A stretch of DNA of 15,988 nucleotides, from positions 1 through 15,988 of the forward strand of contig CATZIG010000024.1 in the NCBI GenBank assembly GCA_958419975.1. The letters are read 5' to 3'. The position numbers were made by a program, and so were the translations under genes. Positions 1 through 7,146 of the stretch are shown piece after piece. Each line of letters begins with the position of its first letter. Within the stretch, counting starts at the first letter, position 1. The notes beneath the pieces were generated by a model. That model worked only from the letters and a program-made list of their open reading frames with translations, made no database searches and was not told the origin of the DNA. This DNA is from an uncultured Collinsella sp. GTDB taxonomy: Bacteria; Actinomycetota; Coriobacteriia; Coriobacteriales; Coriobacteriaceae.

Positions 1-1071
1 GTCGACTCCAGCTACATCGCCGCTTGCCTTATGCCCGACAAGACCTTCTCGGTGGGCTTTGACTACAAGAATTTCAACGAGACCAACTACGCCAAGGAGC
101 TTTCCGATAAGCTCGGCGTCGAGAACGTTCGCAAGATGATCACCGCCGACGAGTTCTTCGGTGCGCTCGAGGACATCCAGTATCACATGGACGAGCCGCA
201 GTCCAACCTGTCTTCCGTGCCGCTGTGGTTCTTGGCCGAGATGGCCCGCAAGGACGTCACCGTCGTGCTTTCGGGCGAAGGTGCCGACGAGCTCTTTGGC
301 GGCTACGCCTACTACGAGGACACGGTCCCGGTCCGCAAGTACAAAAAGATGGTGCCGCTGCCCATCCGTCGCGCGCTCGGTAACCTGGCGCTGCATATGC
401 CGTACTTCAAGGGACATAACTTCCTGGTCAAGGGTGCCGAGATCCCTGAGAAGTCGTTCCTGGGACAGGCTCTGGTATGGCCGGAGCGCGAGGTCGACGG
501 CGTGCTCAAGCCCGAGTACAACACCGGCGATGGCGCCTTCGAGCTTGCCGCTCCCATCTATGCGCGCGTGAAGGGTCAGCCCGAGCTGGTCAAGAAGCAG
601 TACCTGGACATGAACATGTGGCTCCCGGGCGACATTCTGCTCAAGGCCGACAAGATGTGCATGGCGCACTCGCTGGAGCTGCGCGTGCCCTTCCTGGACC
701 GCAAAGTCATGGAGTTCGCCGAACACATTCCCGACCGTTACCGCATCAACGAGAACGGCAACAAACAGGTACTCCGCCACGCTGCCAACAAGTCGCTGCC
801 CGATGAGTGGGCCACCCGTCCCAAGGTGGGCTTCCCGGTGCCGATTGTCTACTGGCTGCGCGAGCAAAAGTGGTACGACTATGTCAAGGAGTACTTCACC
901 GCGCCGTGGGCAAGCGAGTTCTTCGATACCGACGAGCTCATGCACCTGCTCGATCTGCACTTTGCGGGCAAGGGCGATTTCCAGCGCAAGATCTATACGC
1001 CGCTCGTGTTCCTGGTGTGGTACAAGCGCTTCTTTATCGACGAGGACCAGCCCGCTGTTCAGGCTGCCTAG
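1..1071 (+). CDS. asnB: Asparagine synthetase (glutamine-hydrolysing), C-terminal part; 5' end outside window
   Basis: The frame is open from base 1, so the gene begins upstream; 356 codons are visible before the TAG at 1069-1071. The visible part is the synthetase domain, which adenylates aspartate with ATP and amidates it with ammonia from glutamine. The first residues, VDSSYIAACL, are the end of the SGGVDSS PP-loop that binds ATP. Further family motifs are LSGEGADELFGGY (about residues 90-102) and LPGDILLKADKMCMAHSLELRVPFLD (about 208-233). The N-terminal glutaminase domain with its catalytic Cys2 would lie to the left, so its presence is inferred rather than seen. An internal ATG at base 31 is not a plausible start because it falls inside the conserved domain. 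A strong terminator follows 26 bp after the stop, ending the transcript. Related amidotransferases such as AsnO exist, but the motifs fit the AsnB type well. Confidence 0.93.
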   Translation, partial: VDSSYIAACLMPDKTFSVGFDYKNFNETNYAKELSDKLGVENVRKMITADEFFGALEDIQYHMDEPQSNLSSVPLWFLAEMARKDVTVVLSGEGADELFGGYAYYEDTVPVRKYKKMVPLPIRRALGNLALHMPYFKGHNFLVKGAEIPEKSFLGQALVWPEREVDGVLKPEYNTGDGAFELAAPIYARVKGQPELVKKQYLDMNMWLPGDILLKADKMCMAHSLELRVPFLDRKVMEFAEHIPDRYRINENGNKQVLRHAANKSLPDEWATRPKVGFPVPIVYWLREQKWYDYVKEYFTAPWASEFFDTDELMHLLDLHFAGKGDFQRKIYTPLVFLVWYKRFFIDEDQPAVQAA

Positions 1072-1096
1072 CCTCGGCTTACGAACGCCTGCGCGT

Positions 1097-1121
1097 AACG
1101 GCTCCTCCGGGAGCCGTTTTT
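1097..1121 (+). terminator. Intrinsic terminator of asnB
   Basis: ACGGCTCC (1098-1105) pairs perfectly with GGAGCCGT (1110-1117) around a TCCG tetraloop, extended by one A-T pair, and runs straight into a T tract ending at 1121. It lies 26 bp after the asnB stop. The -35 box proposed for murE starts within the T tract. Confidence 0.9.
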
Positions 1122-1148
1122 GCGTGGGTGCGTTTCAGTTACTATAAA
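1120..1148 (+). promoter_or_regulatory. Promoter for murE, sigma-70 type
   Basis: TTGCGT (1120-1125) and TATAAA (1143-1148) are separated by 17 bp, the ideal spacing for the housekeeping sigma factor. The predicted start is near 1155, giving a leader of about 30 nt before the murE ATG. The -35 sequence TTGCGT recurs in the veg promoter. This is pattern evidence only. Confidence 0.65.
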
Positions 1149-1167
1149 AACCGTCCCTGCCAAATGG
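1144..1167 (-). repeat. Degenerate GGGACGG intergenic motif in the murE leader
   Basis: Read on the - strand the segment gives CCATTTGGCAGGGACGG followed by five T. It resembles the ATTTGGGACGG core at 6723-6735 and, more weakly, the TTGGGGACG core of the repeats at 11363 and 13096. I infer it is a worn member of the same dispersed family. It falls between the murE -10 box and the ribosome binding site, so it would be transcribed in the leader. Confidence 0.4.
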
Positions 1168-1183
1168 CTGAGAAAGGTGAAAG

Positions 1184-2746
1184 ATGCACCATTCGGATTC
1201 CGCGATCGTGACCACGGTCGATGCGCTTGCCAAGCTTCTCGATGTGTGCGGCGAGCTGCGCGCATCGGAGCAGGTTGACGAGCGTGCCGTGACCGGCTGC
1301 TCGTTTGATTCGCGCGCGGTCTCGGCAGGTGACGTGTTCTTCTGCAAAGGTGCTGCCTTTAAGCCCGCGTTTTTGCGCATGGCGCTCGATGCGGGTGCCG
1401 TCGCATTTGTGTGCGAGGAGTCGCTGGTCGAGTCTCTGGAGCCGCTGGCGCAGGAGAGCGGTGCTGCGATGCTGGTCGTGGACAGCGTTCGCACGGCCAT
1501 GGCCTTGTTGCCGCCGGAGGTCTACGACCGTCCCGACCGCGACGTCAAGATCGTGGGCATCACCGGCACCAAGGGAAAGACCACGGCCGCTTTTATGCTC
1601 CAGTCCATCATCAAGGCGGCGGGCGAGTCCTGCGGCATGATCGGCTCGGTGAGTACCGACGATGGTATCGAGTGCTACGAGAGCACCAACACCACGCCCG
1701 AGGCTCCCGAGGTCTGGCGCCATATCGCCAACTGTCGCACGTCCGGTCGCCAGTCCATGGTCATGGAGGTCTCGAGCCAGGCGCTCAAGTACCAACGCGT
1801 CGAGAATCTGCCGTTTGACGTGGCGTGCTTCCTCAACATCGGCCGCGACCACATCTCGCCGATCGAACACCCCACGTTTGAGGATTATTTTGAGAGCAAA
1901 CTCAGGATCTTTGACCAGGCAAAGACCGCCGTGGTGAATCTGGGCACCGAAGAGGTCGACCGTGTGCTGGAGGCAGCGTCGACGGCCGAGCGCTTGGTGA
2001 CCGTTGGCGTCGAGCATCCCGAGGCAAGCCTGTGGGCGAGCGACGTACGCATGGTCGGCTTTAGCATCGAGTTCAACTTGCATGGCCTGTGTGCCGACGA
2101 GTCCGAGGCGGGGGAGAAGGTCCTGTTGGGTATCGCGGGAGACTTTAACGTGGAGAACGCGCTGGTCGCTATCGCCGCTGCGCGCGAGATCGGCATCGGT
2201 ATCGATGCTATCAAGAAGGGCCTCTCCAAACTGCGTGTGCCGGGCCGTATGGAGGTCGTGGAGTCGAAGGACGGCCGCGTGATCTGCGTCGTCGACTATG
2301 CGCACAACCAGCTTTCGTTCCGTTCGCTTTTCTCGTCGGTGAAGCGCGCGTTTCCCGCCAGCCCCGTCATTGCGCTGTTTGGCGCTGCCGGCGGCAAGGC
2401 GCAGGAGCGCCGCGAGCAGCTTCCGCGCGAGGCCGCACCATATTCCGACCTGATGATCTTTGCCAATGAGGACCCGGCTCACGAGGACCCGATGAAGGTC
2501 TGTCGCGAGCTTGCCGAGCATGTTCCCGACGATACGCCGAACAAGATCATCCTCGATCGCGAAGCCGCTGTGCATGCGGCGTTCAAGGCGGCGCGCGAGG
2601 AGTACATCAACCCCGATGCTCCCACCATTGTCTTGCTGCTGGCAAAGGGTGACGAGGAACTCATGCACGTGGGCGACGAGTTCGTGCCCATCGAGAGCGA
2701 CCTTTCGCTGGCCAATCGCCTGATCGATGTTACCCAGTTTGACTAA
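1184..2746 (+). CDS. murE: UDP-N-acetylmuramyl-tripeptide synthetase (Mur ligase, MurE)
   Basis: This cytoplasmic ATP-dependent ligase adds the third residue, a diamino acid, to UDP-MurNAc-L-Ala-D-Glu in peptidoglycan synthesis. The 520-aa length fits the family. Visible motifs are the N-terminal UDP-binding region (SFDSRAVSAGDVFFC), the P-loop GTKGKTT (residues 128-134), the central EVSSQAL and FLNIGRDHISPIEH motifs, and the C-terminal domain beginning around LRVPGRMEVV and VDYAHN. The substrate-selecting segment reads NEDPAHEDP (428-436), not the DNPR of meso-diaminopimelate ligases. Together with GAAGGK (400-405) it resembles the L-lysine-type MurE of streptococci (GAPGNK and DDPNNEDP from memory), so the added residue is probably L-lysine or L-ornithine; that is inference. 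The ATG at 1184 is supported by AAAGGTG just upstream. A promoter lies at 1120-1148, and a long hairpin follows the stop. Confidence 0.93.
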   Translation: MHHSDSAIVTTVDALAKLLDVCGELRASEQVDERAVTGCSFDSRAVSAGDVFFCKGAAFKPAFLRMALDAGAVAFVCEESLVESLEPLAQESGAAMLVVDSVRTAMALLPPEVYDRPDRDVKIVGITGTKGKTTAAFMLQSIIKAAGESCGMIGSVSTDDGIECYESTNTTPEAPEVWRHIANCRTSGRQSMVMEVSSQALKYQRVENLPFDVACFLNIGRDHISPIEHPTFEDYFESKLRIFDQAKTAVVNLGTEEVDRVLEAASTAERLVTVGVEHPEASLWASDVRMVGFSIEFNLHGLCADESEAGEKVLLGIAGDFNVENALVAIAAAREIGIGIDAIKKGLSKLRVPGRMEVVESKDGRVICVVDYAHNQLSFRSLFSSVKRAFPASPVIALFGAAGGKAQERREQLPREAAPYSDLMIFANEDPAHEDPMKVCRELAEHVPDDTPNKIILDREAAVHAAFKAAREEYINPDAPTIVLLLAKGDEELMHVGDEFVPIESDLSLANRLIDVTQFD

Positions 2747-2755
2747 TGAACCATG

Positions 2756-2788
2756 ATGGCGGCGGCGCTCTGAGTGCGCTGTCGCCAT
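2756..2788 (+). other. Thirteen-bp hairpin between murE and the HAD gene, no T tract
   Basis: The arms 2756-2768 (ATGGCGGCGGCGC) and 2776-2788 pair over all 13 positions, two of them G-T wobbles, around the seven-base loop TCTGAGT. The stem is strong but is followed by AAGCGTG rather than T residues, so it is not a standard intrinsic terminator. It could stabilise the murE 3' end, mark an RNA-processing point or act as a partial block to read-through. The pairing is seen; the role is inferred. Confidence 0.6.
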
Positions 2789-2853
2789 AAGCGTGTTCCC
2801 TCAATCAAAACATGCCGTCCAAGTCCAAACCCTTCTATGTAAACGGAGTAACC

Positions 2854-3765
2854 ATGTCCCACAACACCCTGCCGACTGTTGCCGAGCTTTCGGGCGAGAT
2901 GCGCGAGCGCTTGGCCAAGGTCAAGTACGTCTTTACCGACCTGGATGCCACGATGCTCGCACCCGGCTCGTGCGTGCTGCGCGACAACGACGGAAATCCC
3001 TCGACCAAGCTCGTCGAGGCCGTCGTGGCGCTCGCTCGTGCCGGCATCCAGGTGGTTCCCACCTCGGGTCGCAACCGCACTATGATCCACGAGGACGCGC
3101 GCGTGCTCGGCCTCAACTCCTACATCGGCGAGATGGGTGGCCTGGTCATGTACGACCTCAAGGCCAACGATTGGGAGTACCTGACCGGCGACATGCCTTA
3201 CGATCCCGTCTGCGGTCTCACGCCGCACCAGGTAATCGAGCAGACCGGCGTGTGCGAGAAGATCCTTGCCCGCTGGCCGCATAAGATCGAGTACCACAAT
3301 GACATGTCGACCGGTTACAAGTACCGCGAGGTCACTGTCGGCATGCGCGGTGATGTGCCTGATGATGAGGTTCAGGCCATCTTGGACGAGGCCGGTTGCG
3401 GTTTGGTTTGGGCTTGCAACGGCCATTTGACCCACCTGTCCAAGCCGACGACGCTCGAGCTTAATCGTGTCGAGGATGGCCGCGCCTTCAACATCAATCC
3501 GGCGGGTCTCAACAAGGGCGTTGCCATTGCGCGCTTCTGCGAGCACCTGGGGATCGAGCGCGAGGAGACGCTGGCGCTCGGCGACTCCGAGTCCGATTTC
3601 TACATGGCCGACCACGTGGGCACGTTCTGTTTGGTCGAGAACGGCCTGACCAGCGCCGGCGCGTCCGAGTTCCTGGACGCTTGCGATAACGCTTACGTCA
3701 CGCGTGGCAAGATTGTCGACGGCTGGGCGGCAACGGCAGAGCTGCTCGTCGCGGCTCGTTCGTAG
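2854..3765 (+). CDS. HAD-superfamily hydrolase, Cof-like phosphatase
   Basis: The 303-aa protein carries all four HAD phosphatase motifs in order. Motif I is FTDLDATML, with the presumed nucleophile D29 and acid/base D31. Motif II is PTSGR (69-73), the motif III lysine lies in NKG (K221), and motif IV is GDSESD (243-248). The large cap between motifs II and III fits the Cof/YidA-type class IIB group, which dephosphorylates small phosphorylated sugars and cofactors. The substrate cannot be read from sequence. Two small departures are DLDAT where DLDGT is usual and GDSESD where GDSxND is usual; the catalytic aspartates are kept. I chose the ATG at 2854 because GGAG sits 5 bp before it; an in-frame ATG at 2812 has no ribosome binding site and would add 14 poorly conserved-looking residues. 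It lies between murE and murI, so a link to cell-wall or sugar-phosphate metabolism is possible but unproven. Confidence 0.85.
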   Translation: MSHNTLPTVAELSGEMRERLAKVKYVFTDLDATMLAPGSCVLRDNDGNPSTKLVEAVVALARAGIQVVPTSGRNRTMIHEDARVLGLNSYIGEMGGLVMYDLKANDWEYLTGDMPYDPVCGLTPHQVIEQTGVCEKILARWPHKIEYHNDMSTGYKYREVTVGMRGDVPDDEVQAILDEAGCGLVWACNGHLTHLSKPTTLELNRVEDGRAFNINPAGLNKGVAIARFCEHLGIEREETLALGDSESDFYMADHVGTFCLVENGLTSAGASEFLDACDNAYVTRGKIVDGWAATAELLVAARS

Positions 3766-3818
3766 CGCGGCCCTATCGTTCTGAGCCATATCTTTTCGAG
3801 AGAGAATCTGGTGAGGTA

Positions 3819-4703
3819 ATGTCCGATATCGAGAATCTGGCTGGCGACACGCGCCCCATTGGCGTATTCGACTCGGGTCTGGGCGGCCTGACGGTTGCAC
3901 GCGCCATCGCGACGGCGCTGCCGCACGAGTCCGTCTACTACTTCGGCGACACCAAACGCTGCCCTTATGGCACCCGCACCGAGGACGAGGTGCGCTCGTT
4001 TGCACTGCAGGCGGGCCGCTGGCTGTCGAAGCACGACGTCAAAATCATGGTCATCGCCTGCAACACGGCGACTGCAGCGGCTTTGCGCTTGGCTCAGCAG
4101 GTGCTCGACGTTCCCGTGATCGGTGTGATCGCGCCGGGTGCCCGTGCGGCAATCAACAGCACTCGCACACGCCGCGTGGGCGTGCTCGCCACCAACCTCA
4201 CCATTCGCTCGGGTGCTTACACGCGTGCCATTCAGGATTTGGACGCCGGTGTGGACGTGTATGGATGCCCGGCTTCAAGTTTTGTCGAGGTCGTCGAGCA
4301 CGAGCTCGCCTCGGGTGCGCATCTGCAGGAGCAATGGCTCGAGAACGAGGACATCTTCGATACACCAGCCGTTCGCGCGCTGGTCAACGCCACAGTCGAG
4401 CCACTGCGCGATCGCGGAATCGATACCGTGGTGCTCGGTTGCACGCACTTTCCGCTGCTCGTGGGGCCTATTCGCCATGCGCTGGGGTCCGGGGTGCGCG
4501 TGGTGAGTTCCGCCGAGGAGACTACGCGCGAGCTGACCGATATCCTCACGCGTCGCGAGCAGCTGGCGGGCGACGCTGCCGAGCCGCAGCATCGCTTTGC
4601 CACCACGTCTGACAACATTGCCGAGTTTGCGGTGGCGGGTAGCTTTATCTTTGGCCAGCCGCTCAAAAGCATCGAGCATGTCGATATCGACGAACTGAAA
4701 TAG
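3819..4703 (+). CDS. murI: Glutamate racemase
   Basis: The enzyme interconverts L- and D-glutamate without a cofactor, supplying the D-Glu that MurD adds to the peptidoglycan stem peptide. The 294-aa protein shows the two symmetric halves of the Asp/Glu racemase fold. It has GVFDSGLGGLTV (15-26), YFGDTKRCPYGTR (41-53), the first catalytic cysteine C81 in ACNTATAAAL, and the second catalytic cysteine C208 in LGCTHFPLL. The two-cysteine pair is complete, so it should be active. The ATG at 3819 follows GGTGAGG, with rather short spacing. It starts 53 bp after the HAD gene and ends 55 bp before rph, with no clear terminator on either side, suggesting a shared transcript. murI next to rph and rdgB is a recurrent order in Gram-positive bacteria (established knowledge). 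Confidence 0.95.
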   Translation: MSDIENLAGDTRPIGVFDSGLGGLTVARAIATALPHESVYYFGDTKRCPYGTRTEDEVRSFALQAGRWLSKHDVKIMVIACNTATAAALRLAQQVLDVPVIGVIAPGARAAINSTRTRRVGVLATNLTIRSGAYTRAIQDLDAGVDVYGCPASSFVEVVEHELASGAHLQEQWLENEDIFDTPAVRALVNATVEPLRDRGIDTVVLGCTHFPLLVGPIRHALGSGVRVVSSAEETTRELTDILTRREQLAGDAAEPQHRFATTSDNIAEFAVAGSFIFGQPLKSIEHVDIDELK

Positions 4704-4758
4704 ATGTAGGGTTACCGTCCAAAGACTTGCCCGCTTCTTTTGCCGAAAGGATATTTCT

Positions 4759-5484
4759 ATGGAGTACATGCAGGTCAACCGCGCCAACGGCCGCGCCGCC
4801 AATGAGCTGCGCCCCGTCAAGCTCACCCGTGGTGTTATGAAACATGCCCACGGCTCGTGCCTGGCTGAGTTTGGTGACACGCGTGTGTTGTGTGCCGCCA
4901 CCATCGAGGAAGGCGTGCCGGGCTGGCGCAAGGGCGCCAAGGCCGGTTGGGTAACCGCAGAGTATGCCATGCTGCCGGCATCGACCGGTAAGCGTTGCAA
5001 GCGCGAGTACGCCAAGCGTAAGGGCCGCTCCATGGAGATCGAGCGCCTCATCGGTCGCAGCCTGCGTACCGTCGTCAACATGAAGGCGCTCGGCGAGTAC
5101 ACCGTCACCGTCGACTGCGATGTGATCCAGGCGGATGGCGGCACGCGTACAGCGAGCATTACCGGTGCCTGGGTGGCGCTGCACGACGCCCTTGCCATGT
5201 GGGTCGAGGCCGGCAAGATCGAGCGCATTCCGCTCACGGGCCAGGTTGCTGCCATCTCTATGGGCGTTGTCGACGGCAACACCATGCTCGACCTCGATTA
5301 TTCCGAGGACAGCCACGCCGAGGTCGACATGAATCTCGTCGCTACCGACACCGGCGAGATGATCGAGCTCCAAGGCACCGGCGAGCAGGCGCCCTTCGAC
5401 CGCAAGCGTCTCAACGCCTTGCTCGACCTGGGCGACAAGGGCATCGCCGAGCTCATCGAACTCCAGCGCCAAGCCCTCGCCTAA
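4759..5484 (+). CDS. rph: Ribonuclease PH (tRNA nucleotidyltransferase)
   Basis: RNase PH is a phosphate-dependent 3'-5' exoribonuclease that trims the last nucleotides after the CCA end of tRNA precursors and also acts on structured RNA ends. The 241-aa length is typical. Family signatures seen are NELRPVKLTRG near the N-terminus, GWVTAEYAMLP (about 54-64), RKGRSMEIERLIGRSLR with the arginines that bind phosphate, TVDCDVIQADGGTRTASITGA (about 116-136), and EVDMNLVATDTGEMIELQGTGE in the C-terminal half. The start at 4759 is preceded by GAAAGGA with 7-bp spacing; a second ATG three codons later is too far from it. Catalytic and hexamer-interface regions look intact. It probably belongs to the same transcript as murI. 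No terminator is obvious after its stop. Confidence 0.95.
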   Translation: MEYMQVNRANGRAANELRPVKLTRGVMKHAHGSCLAEFGDTRVLCAATIEEGVPGWRKGAKAGWVTAEYAMLPASTGKRCKREYAKRKGRSMEIERLIGRSLRTVVNMKALGEYTVTVDCDVIQADGGTRTASITGAWVALHDALAMWVEAGKIERIPLTGQVAAISMGVVDGNTMLDLDYSEDSHAEVDMNLVATDTGEMIELQGTGEQAPFDRKRLNALLDLGDKGIAELIELQRQALA

Positions 5485-5625
5485 CCTACCAAAAAGGGAC
5501 AGGTTTATTTTGGAAGGTTTTATCTGCGGAAACGCCAAAGCATAAGGCTGCCGTTGATTGAGAGGGAGGGCTGAGGTCCTCATCATGCTCAACTCGGCAT
5601 TGCTATAGAGACAAGGAGGCCAGTC
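5485..5625 (+). other. 141-bp gap between rph and rdgB with a GGGACAGG motif
   Basis: No gene or tRNA is visible. Near its left end the gap contains AAAAAGGGACAGGTTTATTT (5491-5510), an A/T-rich motif that stands out from the GC-rich surroundings and resembles short intergenic elements with a GGGAC core. TGAGG and CCTCA form a small inverted repeat near 5574-5584. TATAGA at 5604-5609 resembles a -10 box, but it would place the start inside the rdgB ribosome binding site, so I do not call it a promoter. Confidence 0.4.
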
Positions 5626-6267
5626 ATGGCACTTGAGAAGATCGACATCGACACCCTCGACCCGGCGGCGACCATCGTCGTGGCAACGGGCAACGCCCAT
5701 AAGCTCACCGAGATTGAGGCCATTTTGGGCAAGGTTATGCCCGAGGTTCGCTTTGTGGCGCTCGGCCAGCTGGGTGATTTTGAGGACCCTGAGGAAAACG
5801 GCACGACGTTTTTGGAGAACGCCATCATCAAGGCGCAGGCCGCGGTAGAGGAGACGGGGCTTATGGCCATCGCCGACGATTCGGGCCTGGTTGTCGATGC
5901 CTTGGGTGGCGAGCCGGGTGTGTATAGCGCGCGCTACGCGGGCGTGCACGGTGACGATGCCGCCAACAACGCCAAGCTCCTCGTGAATCTGGAAGGCGTG
6001 GCCGACGAGGACCGCACTGCGCGCTTTATGAGCGTCGTCGCGCTTATCGACACGGACGGCCTGGTCACTTATGGCGAGGGCGCCTGCGAAGGCGTGATCG
6101 CGCATGAGGGCCGCGGTGACCATGGCTTTGGCTATGATCCGCTGTTCCTGCCGGTCGACACGCCGGGCAAGACGATGGCCGAGCTCACGGCGGACGAGAA
6201 GAACGCCATTAGCCATCGCTTCCATGCACTCGAGCACCTGTCTGCCAAGCTGACGGGCGAGGAGTAG
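5626..6267 (+). CDS. rdgB: XTP/dITP diphosphatase (non-canonical purine NTP pyrophosphatase)
   Basis: The enzyme hydrolyses ITP, dITP and XTP to monophosphates, keeping deaminated purines out of DNA and RNA. The 213-aa protein belongs to the HAM1/RdgB family. It has VVATGNAHKLTEI (residues 18-30), which binds the triphosphate, then ENGTTFLENAIIKAQ, DDSGLVVDALGGEPGVYSARYAG (about 84-106), GEGACEGVIA, and the specificity loop HGFGYDPLF followed by the conserved SHRFHAL. About 14 residues precede the usual family start, but the ATG at 5626 has a near-perfect AAGGAGG 6 bp upstream, so it is well supported. dtd begins 3 bp after its stop, so the two are certainly co-transcribed and probably translationally coupled. 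Confidence 0.95.
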   Translation: MALEKIDIDTLDPAATIVVATGNAHKLTEIEAILGKVMPEVRFVALGQLGDFEDPEENGTTFLENAIIKAQAAVEETGLMAIADDSGLVVDALGGEPGVYSARYAGVHGDDAANNAKLLVNLEGVADEDRTARFMSVVALIDTDGLVTYGEGACEGVIAHEGRGDHGFGYDPLFLPVDTPGKTMAELTADEKNAISHRFHALEHLSAKLTGEE

Positions 6268-6270
6268 GCC

Positions 6271-6717
6271 GTGCGTGCGGTAGTGCAGCGCGTGCTCAAT
6301 GCCGGTGTGACGGTCGACGGCGAGTGTGTGGGAAAGATTGGCCGCGGTTACCTGGTACTGCTGGGCGTGGGCCATGGCGATACACGCGCCGAGGCCGATA
6401 AACTGTGGGGCAAGCTCCGCGGCCTGCGCATTAACGAGGACGAGAACGGCAAGACCAATCTGGCGCTTGCCGATGTCGACGGTGAGGTGCTCGTGGTGTC
6501 GCAGTTCACGCTGTTTGCCGATTGCCGTCATGGTCGCCGTCCGTCCTTTACGGATGCCGGCGCGCCCGATGTGGCCAACGAGCTCTATGAGTACTTCCTG
6601 ACGCTGGTGCGCGAAGACGTCGAGCATGTGGCGCACGGCATCTTCGGCGCCGACATGAAGGTCAGCCTCGTCAACGACGGCCCCTTCACCATCGTTCTTG
6701 ACACAGACAATCTGTAA
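6271..6717 (+). CDS. dtd: D-aminoacyl-tRNA deacylase
   Basis: DTD hydrolyses the ester of D-amino acids (and glycine) mis-attached to tRNA, recycling the tRNA. The 148-aa length matches the family. The conserved motifs are MRAVVQRVLNAGVTVDGE at the N-terminus, the active-site SQFTLFAD (77-84), and the cross-subunit Gly-Pro motif NDGPFT (135-140), whose G137-P138 pair enforces chiral rejection through main-chain contacts. The start is GTG at 6271, with the ribosome binding site (GAGGAG) lying inside the last codons of rdgB, which argues for translational coupling. D-amino acids are abundant in a cell making D-Glu and D-Ala, so the proximity to murI is sensible, though this is inference. The stop is followed by a repeat-like segment and the veg promoter. 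Confidence 0.95.
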   Translation: MRAVVQRVLNAGVTVDGECVGKIGRGYLVLLGVGHGDTRAEADKLWGKLRGLRINEDENGKTNLALADVDGEVLVVSQFTLFADCRHGRRPSFTDAGAPDVANELYEYFLTLVREDVEHVAHGIFGADMKVSLVNDGPFTIVLDTDNL

Positions 6718-6718
6718 G

Positions 6719-6752
6719 TAGTCAATTTGGGACGGGGCTTTTTTAGCTACTT
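6719..6752 (+). repeat. TAGTC...TTTGGGACGG repeat element with T tract between dtd and veg
   Basis: TAGTCAATTTGGGACGG begins at 6719, just after the dtd stop. It shares TAGTC plus a TTGGGACG core with the elements at 11363 and 13096. AAGTAG (6716-6721) can pair with CTACTT (6747-6752) around a large loop, and a run of six T (6739-6744) follows GGGGC. It may act as a weak end point for dtd transcripts, but the stem is poor. Confidence 0.45.
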
Positions 6753-6780
6753 GCGTACGGCGGCAGCAGGGTGCTATAGT
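6751..6780 (+). promoter_or_regulatory. Promoter for veg-ispE
   Basis: TTGCGT (6751-6756) and TATAGT (6775-6780) are 18 bp apart. The start would be near 6787, leaving a leader of about 60 nt before the veg ATG. The same -35 hexamer occurs in the murE promoter. In Bacillus the veg promoter is known to be exceptionally strong; whether that holds here is unknown. Confidence 0.7.
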
Positions 6781-6800
6781 ATTAGAGTTTTGTCTATCTT

Positions 6801-6820
6801 AGGGGTATTATCCCCTTTTT
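6801..6820 (+). other. Leader hairpin with T tract upstream of veg
   Basis: AGGGG (6801-6805) pairs with CCCCT (6812-6816) around TATTAT and is followed directly by T residues to 6820. It lies about 15-35 nt downstream of the predicted transcription start and 14 nt before the veg ribosome binding site. A five-bp stem is weak for a terminator, but the placement suggests a possible attenuator or mRNA-stabilising 5' hairpin. Confidence 0.45.
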
Positions 6821-6847
6821 GAATTGCACCTTCTGGAGGCCCTGTTC

Positions 6848-7144
6848 ATGGAAGAGATGGAAGTCAATCACGTCGACGACATCCACGAGAAGCTGACCGA
6901 CATGGTGGGCGATCGCGTCAAGGTGAAGGCCAACATGGGCCGCACCCGCGTTGTCGAGCGCATGGGCACCATCAAAAGTGTTCACCCCGCCGTCTTTATC
7001 GTCGAGGTTGACGAGCGCCGTGGCCGCAAGTCGCGCCAGTCCTACCAGTATATCGATGTCCTTACCGGCCAGGTCGAGCTGTTCGATCCCGAGAGCGGCG
7101 AGCACATCTTTACCCCGCTCGGCAATCAGCTCGAGGAGCACTAA
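6848..7144 (+). CDS. veg: Veg family protein
   Basis: The 98-aa protein belongs to the Veg (DUF1021) family of small beta-barrel proteins. It is recognised by DRVKVKANMGRTRVVERMGTI and the following VHPAVFIVEVDE, QSYQYIDVLTGQVELF, which match Bacillus Veg in order and spacing (LMLKANGGRRKTIERSG, YPSVFVIQLD, SYSYADILTETVEL from memory). In Bacillus, Veg influences biofilm-matrix gene expression and spore outgrowth; a role here is unknown, and this organism probably does not sporulate. The ATG at 6848 has TGGAGG 8 bp upstream; an in-frame TTG at 6824 lies before that ribosome binding site and is rejected. A short acidic N-terminus (EEMEVNHVDDIHEKL) precedes the core. ispE starts 2 bp after its stop, the same neighbour order as in many Firmicutes. 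Confidence 0.88.
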   Translation: MEEMEVNHVDDIHEKLTDMVGDRVKVKANMGRTRVVERMGTIKSVHPAVFIVEVDERRGRKSRQSYQYIDVLTGQVELFDPESGEHIFTPLGNQLEEH

Positions 7145-7146
7145 CG

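Noticed and set aside
1142..2788. A 548-codon open frame on the - strand opposite murE
   Set aside because: Same reasoning: complete overlap with a clear MurE, with no motif in the translated product.
2812..2853. Earlier in-frame ATG for the HAD hydrolase
   Set aside because: There is no ribosome binding site before 2812, whereas GGAG stands 5 bp before the ATG at 2854; the added residues are not like the family.
5604..5609. TATAGA as a -10 box for rdgB
   Set aside because: Transcription would start inside the AAGGAGG ribosome binding site, leaving no functional leader.
4663..6636. A 657-codon open frame on the - strand across rph, rdgB and dtd
   Set aside because: It crosses three well-identified + strand genes and their gaps and shows no recognisable domain. 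It is a codon-bias shadow.
6824..6847. Upstream TTG start for veg
   Set aside because: It would begin before the TGGAGG ribosome binding site that serves the ATG at 6848, and immediately after the leader hairpin.
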